NCBI RefSeq assembly: GCF_000712295.1
Contig: NZ_JMKI01000006.1
Span: forward strand, 1-64,000
Reading direction: 5' to 3'
Source of the DNA: Synergistes jonesii
GTDB lineage: Bacteria > Synergistota > Synergistia > Synergistales > Synergistaceae
Length of the DNA stretch: 64,000 nt
In this document: positions 57,832 through 64,000 of the stretch, piece by piece
Numbering within the stretch: position 1 is the stretch's first letter
How the letters are laid out: the number at the start of each line of letters is the position of its first letter
Position numbers and translations under genes: made by a program
The notes under the pieces: model-generated
What the model saw: only the letters and a program-made list of their open reading frames with translations
Databases searched by the model: none
Told to the model about the DNA's origin: nothing

Positions 57832-60800
57832 GTGCACGTAAAAGAGACTTCGGGCAAGGCATTTGAGCGGCGCAGGGTTTTTGGCAGAGAGAAAAATCTT
57901 ATCGCGCTGCCGGACCTGGTAGAGGTGCAGCGCAACTCTTACCAGTGGTTTTTTCAGGCTGACAGAGAACCCGCCAGCCGCGAATCACAGGGGTTGCAGG
58001 AGCTTTTCGACGAAGTTTTCCCTATCGAGAGCTTCGACGGCAAGTTCGTCCTCGAATTTGTAAAATATTACGTCGATTCCGTTCAGGTCAGCCTGGATGA
58101 GGCACGCAGCAGGGACCTTACATGGTCGAGACCGCTTCGTGCGACGATCCGCCTGATCAATAAAACGACCGGCGAAATTAAGGAAGAAGAAATCTATCTC
58201 GGCGATTTCCCCGCAATGACGGAGAGGGGGACCTTTATAATCAACGGGACGGAGCGCGTCGTCGTGAACCAGCTGGCGCGCTCGGCAGGCGTCTACTACA
58301 GCGCCGACCTTGGCATCCCCGGCCAGGAGAGCTTCCTCGCGAAGCTCATACCGGACCGCGGCGCGTGGATAGAATTCGACCTGGCTCCTGGGAACGTCGT
58401 ATCCGTAAAGATAGACAACCGCAAAAAGATTCCCGTGACGATGATGCTCCGGGCGTTCGGAGTGCGCTCTACCGACGAGATCATCTCCCTCTTCGACGGC
58501 AGGGAAGAGGAGATGGATCTGATCGACGACGACGTGACCGGTATGCTGATAGCCGAGGACGTCGCAGCTAACGACGGCTCGAACGCTATACGCATACGCA
58601 GGAATACGCGCCTCACTAAGGAGCATATGGAAGAGCTCTGGAATCAGGGGCGCACAAAGGTCCGCATGTGGAACATAGACCCGGCGATAGCTGCGACGGT
58701 AGAAGGCGACAAGACCGATTCCGCCGAGACGGCGCGCCTTGAGATATTCCGCAAGCTGAAGCCGAACGAACCGGCGCGTATGGAGAACGCGAACGAATAT
58801 TTCGAAAGCATTTTCCTCGACCCGCGCAGATACAACCTTGGGCGCGTCGGCCGCTATAAGATCAACCGCCGCCTGCAGCTCGACATAGCGCAGTCCGAGC
58901 GCCTGCTCACGGTAACGGACATAGTCGCGATAATAAAGGGGCTTATCCGCCTTCGCGACGGCAACGAGCATATAGACGACATAGACCACCTCGGCAACCG
59001 CCGTGTCCGCGCGGTAGGCGAGTTGCTGCAAAATCAGGTGCGCATCGGGCTGCTGCGCATGGAGCGCATCGCGCGCGAGCGCATGACGACGACGCAGGAT
59101 CTTTCGACCGCTATGGCGAAGGACCTTATCAACGTGCGCCCGATATCTGCGGCTCTGCGCGAGTTCTTCGGCTCGGGGCAGCTTTCGCAGTTCATGGACC
59201 AGACGAACCCGCTCGCCGAGCTCACGCACAGGCGCCGCCTCTCCGCGCTCGGCCCGGGCGGCCTATCCCGCGAGCGCGCGGGGTTTGAAGCGCGCGACGT
59301 GCACCATACGCACTACGGCCGCGTCTGTCCGATCGAAACGCCCGAAGGCCCCAACATAGGGCTCGTAACGTCGCTCGCATCCTTCGCGCGCATCAACGAG
59401 TACGGATTCCTCGTCTGCCCGCGCAGAAAGGTCGTGAACGGCAAGGCGACGGACGAGATAGTCTACCTATCCGCCGACGAAGAGGACGAATACTACGTCG
59501 GGCGCGCCGATCTGCCGATGGACGGTGAGGGCAACGTGCTTCCGTCCGCGACGGGCGGCATCTATGTCCGCCACCAGGACAACACGATAGAGATCGATCC
59601 GAAGGATCTGGATTACCTCGACATATCGCCGAAGCAGATCGTTTCGATCTCGACGGCGCTCATCCCCTTCCTCGAACACGACGACGCGAACCGCGCGCTC
59701 ATGGGCTCCAACATGCAGCGTCAGGCCGTCCCGCTCGTCTTCCCAGACTCGCCGATCGTGGGCACGGGCATAGAGCACCGCATCGCGAAGGACTCGGGCT
59801 CCTGCGTCGTTTCGCGCAGCGGTGGCACCGTGGCCTACGTCGATGCGGACAGCATCGTCATCGACGCCGAGGACGGCGCGCGCGACGAATACCGTATGCC
59901 GAAGTTCAGGCGTTCCAACCAGGGGACCGTCATACACCAGCGCCCGATCGTACGCACCGGGCAGCACGTCGACGCGGGCGAGATCATAGGCGACGGACAG
60001 GCGTGCAATGAAGGCGAGCTCGCGCTCGGGCGCAACGTCCTCGTGGCGTTCGTCTCGTGGGAGGGCTACAACTTCGAAGACGCTATACTGCTTTCGCAGA
60101 GGCTCGTAAAAGAAGATTTCTACACGTCGATACATATAGAAGAATATGAGGTCGAGTCGCGCGACACGAAGCTCGGCCCCGAGGAAATTTCCCGCGATAT
60201 ACCGAACGTCGGCGAAGACGCGCTGAAGCAGCTCGACGACGACGGGATCGTCCGCGTCGGCGCAGAGGTCAAGGCCGGCGACATCTTGGTCGGAAAGGTC
60301 ACGCCTAAGGGCGAGTCCGATCAGTCTCCGGAAGAAAGGCTGCTGCGCGCGATATTTGGCGAGAAGGCGCGCGAGGTGCGCGACACTTCGCTGCGCGTGC
60401 CGCACGGCGAAGGCGGGACGGTGGTCGAGATAAAGCGTCTCAGCCGCAAGACCAACAGTGAGGACTTAAGCCCCGGCGTGAACGAAGTGGTAAAGGTATA
60501 CGTCGCCCAGTTCCGCAAGATCACCGAAGGCGACAAAATGGCGGGACGCCACGGAAACAAGGGCGTCGTCTCCCGCATAATGGCGGAGGAGGATATGCCC
60601 TTCCTTTCGGACGGAACGCCGGTCGACGTCGTCCTCAACCCGCTGGGCGTCCCCAGCCGGATGAATCTCGGGCAGGTCCTTGAGACGGTGCTCGGCTTCG
60701 TCGCTATGCAGAGAGGATACAAGGTCGTAACGCCTGTATTCGATTCAGCGACCGCCGAGGATATAACGCCGGACATCAAATGGATTCAGGAGACCAAATA

Positions 60801-61503
60801 TCCCGAGATGCGCGACGACTGCAAGATCACCGTTTACGACGGCCGCACGGGCGAGCCTATGGCGAACAAGGTCATGGTGGGCGTCATGTACATGCTCAAG
60901 CTGATACACCTTGTCGACGACAAGATTCACGCGCGTTCGATAGGGCCGTACAGCCTCATCACGCAGCAGCCTCTTGGAGGAAAGACGCAGTTCGGCGGCC
61001 AGCGCTTCGGAGAGATGGAAGTCTGGGCCCTCGAAGGCTACGGCGCGGCCCATATGCTCCAGGAGATGCTGACCGTTAAGTCGGACGACATCAGGGGACG
61101 CTTGAAGACCTACGAGCGCATAGTGAAGGGCGAAAACCTCGCGAAGCCCGGCGTACCGGAATCATTCCGTGTCCTCATCAAGGAGCTGCAGGGACTGGCG
61201 CTCGACGTGGAGATCAAGTACGCCGACGGCACCTTCGGCGAGCTCGTCCTGAACGACGACGACGACGAGAAGGGGCAGCGCCACCTCTCCTTCAAGCCGG
61301 ATTCGACGGTCGACGACCTTGACGCCGACTTCAGCAACGGCGGCGGACAGAAGCCGGCGGAGGCCGACGACCTCTTCCGCGAGGGCTCGGTCGAATACAG
61401 CGGCCTCGAGCTGCACGAGACGGACGAAGAGCGGGATGCCGCTATGCTGAGCGACGATCTCTTTGAGAACGAGCCGAAGAGCGATGATCAGGGGGATGAA
61501 TAA
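57832..61503 (+). CDS. rpoB: RNA polymerase beta subunit RpoB
   Basis: A 1223-residue beta subunit starting at GTG after a GGGGAGG site. The rifampicin region reads [20 protein letters not shown], then [11 protein letters not shown], with the positions that mutate to resistance carrying the sensitive-type D, H and [15 protein letters not shown] and [13 protein letters not shown] are further conserved blocks. The acidic C-terminus (residues 1165-1223, rich in D/E) is longer than usual. It is followed by rpoC after 3 bases. The upstream neighbour is the DUF1847 gene, not rplL, so the ribosomal-protein genes usual here are not directly linked. Confidence 0.98.
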   Translation: MHVKETSGKAFERRRVFGREKNLIALPDLVEVQRNSYQWFFQADREPASRESQGLQELFDEVFPIESFDGKFVLEFVKYYVDSVQVSLDEARSRDLTWSRPLRATIRLINKTTGEIKEEEIYLGDFPAMTERGTFIINGTERVVVNQLARSAGVYYSADLGIPGQESFLAKLIPDRGAWIEFDLAPGNVVSVKIDNRKKIPVTMMLRAFGVRSTDEIISLFDGREEEMDLIDDDVTGMLIAEDVAANDGSNAIRIRRNTRLTKEHMEELWNQGRTKVRMWNIDPAIAATVEGDKTDSAETARLEIFRKLKPNEPARMENANEYFESIFLDPRRYNLGRVGRYKINRRLQLDIAQSERLLTVTDIVAIIKGLIRLRDGNEHIDDIDHLGNRRVRAVGELLQNQVRIGLLRMERIARERMTTTQDLSTAMAKDLINVRPISAALREFFGSGQLSQFMDQTNPLAELTHRRRLSALGPGGLSRERAGFEARDVHHTHYGRVCPIETPEGPNIGLVTSLASFARINEYGFLVCPRRKVVNGKATDEIVYLSADEEDEYYVGRADLPMDGEGNVLPSATGGIYVRHQDNTIEIDPKDLDYLDISPKQIVSISTALIPFLEHDDANRALMGSNMQRQAVPLVFPDSPIVGTGIEHRIAKDSGSCVVSRSGGTVAYVDADSIVIDAEDGARDEYRMPKFRRSNQGTVIHQRPIVRTGQHVDAGEIIGDGQACNEGELALGRNVLVAFVSWEGYNFEDAILLSQRLVKEDFYTSIHIEEYEVESRDTKLGPEEISRDIPNVGEDALKQLDDDGIVRVGAEVKAGDILVGKVTPKGESDQSPEERLLRAIFGEKAREVRDTSLRVPHGEGGTVVEIKRLSRKTNSEDLSPGVNEVVKVYVAQFRKITEGDKMAGRHGNKGVVSRIMAEEDMPFLSDGTPVDVVLNPLGVPSRMNLGQVLETVLGFVAMQRGYKVVTPVFDSATAEDITPDIKWIQETKYPEMRDDCKITVYDGRTGEPMANKVMVGVMYMLKLIHLVDDKIHARSIGPYSLITQQPLGGKTQFGGQRFGEMEVWALEGYGAAHMLQEMLTVKSDDIRGRLKTYERIVKGENLAKPGVPESFRVLIKELQGLALDVEIKYADGTFGELVLNDDDDEKGQRHLSFKPDSTVDDLDADFSNGGGQKPAEADDLFREGSVEYSGLELHETDEERDAAMLSDDLFENEPKSDDQGDE

Positions 61504-61506
61504 TTG

Positions 61507-64000
61507 ATGGCGAATACTGCACATGAAATTGCCGGCGTAAGGATGAAGCTCTCTTCTCCGGAAAGGGTCAGAGAGCTTTCAAGCGGAGAAGTCAAAAAGC
61601 CGGAGACTATAAATTACAGGTCGCTCCGCCCGGAGAAGGACGGTCTTTTCTGCGAACGCATATTCGGGCCGATCAGGAGCTACGAGTGCGCCTGCGGCAA
61701 ATATAAGCGCAGCGGTCCGAAGTTCCGCGGCGTGGTGTGCGAGCGCTGCGGAGTCGAGGTCACCGACAACCGCGTCCGCCGCGAGAGGATGGGGCATATA
61801 GAGCTCGCTGCGCCGGTCGTGCATATATGGTATCTGCGCGGCATCCCGAGCCGTCTCAGCCTGCTGCTCGGCGCGTCGACGAAGGACCTTGAAAAGGTCG
61901 TCTACTTCGCGCCCACCCGCCGCCGCGAAAGGGTGTATAAGGCCGTGAACGACGGCCGCAGGTTCGACATGGTGCGCAAAGGCGTGCTGCTGACGTCCTC
62001 GGAGGAGCGCATCCACCGCTTCTACGACCCGGACAAGTTCAAGGCCGAAGAGGCTTTCCGCATCGTCAAGGCCGACGAGGTGCCGGTGCAGGAGGGAGAT
62101 ATCATAACCTCCCAGCAGTTCTCGCGCCTAAAGAACGACTACGGTGACGGCTTATTCGAAGCCGAGCCGGCTTACCGCATTACAGAGGAGGGGGCGTCCG
62201 AAGCCGACGAGGCTAAGATAGTCTCGGAGAGCGAAAAGAACGCGAAGCTGAAACAGAATCCCGACGCCGAATGCAGGCGCGCCGTTATAAACAACCAGGA
62301 AGCCTACATTATAACGAGCGTGAAGCCGCTCCCTTTTAAAAAGAACGACGTCATCTCGAAGGGCGAGGAAGAGCTCTGGTCGCAGAAGTTCCCGAAGCGC
62401 ATGCAGACCGTCGAAGAAGTAGATATGATAGAGGATCCTTGCTATATAGTAATAGACGGCGGAGCCTCTCCCTTCGCGCGGGGCGACATCGTGCTCGAGC
62501 GCGAGGCTCAGATATGCGCGGCGTACGATAAGGAATTCCACGCAGGAATCGGAGCGGAAGGCGTCTATGCGCTGCTTTGCCAGATAAACATCGACACGCT
62601 CGTCGAATCGCTGCGCGAGGAGATAGCTGAGAGCTCAGGACAGAAAAAGCGCAAATTAGTCAAGCGCCTCCAGGTCGCGGAGGATTTCCGCAAGAGCGAT
62701 TCGCGCCCCGAATGGATGGTGCTTTCGGTCCTGCCTGTCATCCCGCCCGACCTTCGCCCGATGGTGCAGCTTGACGGCGGACGCTTCGCCACATCCGACC
62801 TCAACGACCTTTACCGCCGCGTGATAAACCGCAACAACCGCCTGCGCAAGTTGCAGGAGTTGAAGGCGCCGGAAATTATCATCCGCAACGAGAAGAGGAT
62901 GCTGCAGGAATCCGTAGACGCCCTAATAGACAACGGACGCCGCGGCAAGGCCGTGCTCGGAGCCGGCAATAGGCCGCTGAAGAGCCTCACCGACCTCCTG
63001 CGCGGTAAAAAAGGACGCTTCCGCCAGAATCTGCTCGGCAAGCGCGTCGACTACTCGGGGCGTTCCGTCATCGTCATCGGGCCGCACCTCAAGATATACC
63101 AGTGCGGCGTCCCGAAGCAGATGGCGCTTGAGCTCTTCAAGCCCTTCGTCATGCACAAGCTCGTCGAGAGCGGACTTGCGCCGAACGTGAAGAGCGCGCG
63201 CCGCTTCATAGAGCGCGGGCGCGACGAAGTATGGGGGATACTCGAGGAGATAATAAAGGACCATCCCGTCATGCTGAACCGCGCGCCTACTCTGCACCGC
63301 TTGGGCATTCAGGCCTTTGAGCCGGTGCTCATAGAAGGCAAGGCGATACGCCTGCATCCGCTCGTTTGCACCGCCTTCAACGCCGACTTCGATGGAGACC
63401 AGATGGCCATACACGTACCGCTGTCGCTCGAAGCGCAGACGGAAGCGCGCGTTCTGATGCTTTCATCGAACAACCTGCTCTCCCCCGCGAGCGGAAAGCC
63501 CGTAGTCACCCCCACTCAAGATATCATACTCGGCGTCTACTACCTGACGAACGTGATGGAGGGCTGCAAGGGCGAGGGGCTGCGCTTCCGCGATATGGAC
63601 GATGTCCTTTCGGCGCTCGACCACGAGCTCGTCCACGTCAACTCCAAGATATACCTTAAGAAAGATCCGGCGTGGAAATGCGACGCGATCGACGGCAAGT
63701 GGATCGAGACCTGCCCGGGGCGCGTGCTCTTCAACTGCGCGCTGCATCCGAGCTTCCGCTATAAAAACGAGCTTATAAATAAGAAGGAAATGGGCAAGCT
63801 GCTCGACGACGCCTACGACAGGGTCGGACAGACGGGCATGGTCGATATGCTCGACGCGATAAAGGCCCTCGGCTACCGCTGGTCTACGATCAGCGGGATC
63901 AGCCTCGGCGTCGGCGATATAGTAGTCCCGCCGGAGAAGAAGGAGATACTCGGCATCACGCTCGTTCAGGAAGAAGACCTGACGGGCCAATACGAGATGG
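61507..64000 (+). CDS. rpoC: RNA polymerase beta' subunit RpoC (5' part)
   Basis: The gene runs off the window end after about 831 codons. The N-terminal zinc ribbon is CACGKYK...[10 protein letters not shown]. The catalytic [14 protein letters not shown] motif, which holds the Mg2+ for phosphodiester formation, is present near codons 625-635, and [12 protein letters not shown] (the bridge-region approach) precedes it. A region of ~170 residues between the zinc ribbon and the conserved core (codons 170-340) contains the usual bacterial insertion. Start ATG 61507 follows the rpoB stop by 3 bases. Confidence 0.98.
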   Translation, partial: MANTAHEIAGVRMKLSSPERVRELSSGEVKKPETINYRSLRPEKDGLFCERIFGPIRSYECACGKYKRSGPKFRGVVCERCGVEVTDNRVRRERMGHIELAAPVVHIWYLRGIPSRLSLLLGASTKDLEKVVYFAPTRRRERVYKAVNDGRRFDMVRKGVLLTSSEERIHRFYDPDKFKAEEAFRIVKADEVPVQEGDIITSQQFSRLKNDYGDGLFEAEPAYRITEEGASEADEAKIVSESEKNAKLKQNPDAECRRAVINNQEAYIITSVKPLPFKKNDVISKGEEELWSQKFPKRMQTVEEVDMIEDPCYIVIDGGASPFARGDIVLEREAQICAAYDKEFHAGIGAEGVYALLCQINIDTLVESLREEIAESSGQKKRKLVKRLQVAEDFRKSDSRPEWMVLSVLPVIPPDLRPMVQLDGGRFATSDLNDLYRRVINRNNRLRKLQELKAPEIIIRNEKRMLQESVDALIDNGRRGKAVLGAGNRPLKSLTDLLRGKKGRFRQNLLGKRVDYSGRSVIVIGPHLKIYQCGVPKQMALELFKPFVMHKLVESGLAPNVKSARRFIERGRDEVWGILEEIIKDHPVMLNRAPTLHRLGIQAFEPVLIEGKAIRLHPLVCTAFNADFDGDQMAIHVPLSLEAQTEARVLMLSSNNLLSPASGKPVVTPTQDIILGVYYLTNVMEGCKGEGLRFRDMDDVLSALDHELVHVNSKIYLKKDPAWKCDAIDGKWIETCPGRVLFNCALHPSFRYKNELINKKEMGKLLDDAYDRVGQTGMVDMLDAIKALGYRWSTISGISLGVGDIVVPPEKKEILGITLVQEEDLTGQYEM

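Noticed and set aside
57985-59229. Long minus-strand open frame opposite rpoB
   Set aside because: It is a codon-bias shadow of rpoB with no recognisable protein features.

Overview
The window looks like chromosomal DNA of an anaerobic, amino-acid-using, Gram-negative bacterium. Reasons: oxygen-labile enzymes (a glycyl radical enzyme with its activase, a two-subunit iron-sulfur fumarase, a PreA-type iron-sulfur reductase), three TRAP-type transport loci or remnants, an LpxL/HtrB-like acyltransferase (suggesting lipid A), mixed GC-rich codon use, and archaeal-type ProS. The overall gene style resembles Synergistota, but that is inference; no rRNA gene is present to confirm it.

Layout. 1-900: 3' end of a decayed IS256-family element inserted into the leader side of a small, degenerate CRISPR array (no cas genes in view). 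0.9-3.6 kb: Nudix hydrolase, SPL-type radical SAM protein, a decayed FecE-like ABC ATPase and an EamA transporter. 3.7-6.4 kb: molybdate transporter modABC on the minus strand. 6.7-11.9 kb: amino-acid genes (glutamine synthetase-like protein, aspartoacylase-like deacylase, ornithine cyclodeaminase-like protein, M24 peptidase). 12.0-22.1 kb: a GntR regulator followed by DUF2848, cupin, PreA-like reductase, YqeB, a three-subunit molybdenum hydroxylase, a BenE-family transporter and a nitrilase-family amidohydrolase. This is best read as a catabolic locus for an N-heterocycle of unknown identity. 22.1-25.3 kb: a TRAP receptor remnant and two MFS transporters. 25.6-27.0 kb: fumarase alpha and beta.

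27.0-41.45 kb is the most striking part. Two 215-bp direct repeats (26824-27038 and 41237-41451, one mismatch) bracket 14.2 kb holding an XRE-cupin regulator, opine-type dehydrogenase, glycyl radical enzyme, activase, TIM-barrel isomerase, ALDH4A1-type pyrroline-5-carboxylate dehydrogenase, BCCT transporter and a DctPQM TRAP transporter. The gene set predicts uptake of a hydroxyproline-like or betaine-like substrate, radical conversion to pyrroline-5-carboxylate and oxidation to glutamate. 41.8-46.2 kb: two TAXI receptors and a fused TRAP permease.

46.4-64 kb is mostly housekeeping: AbrB-like membrane protein, acyltransferase, RNase H-fold protein, YerC, proS, a solitary Dam-type methyltransferase, mnmE, aminotransferase, YhaM-type nuclease, RluA-type pseudouridine synthase, DUF1847, rpoB and the 5' part of rpoC. 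The molybdate transporter, YqeB and molybdenum hydroxylase plausibly work together; the fumarase and glutamate-forming island would feed central metabolism. All functional names come from reading motifs by eye; no database search was run.
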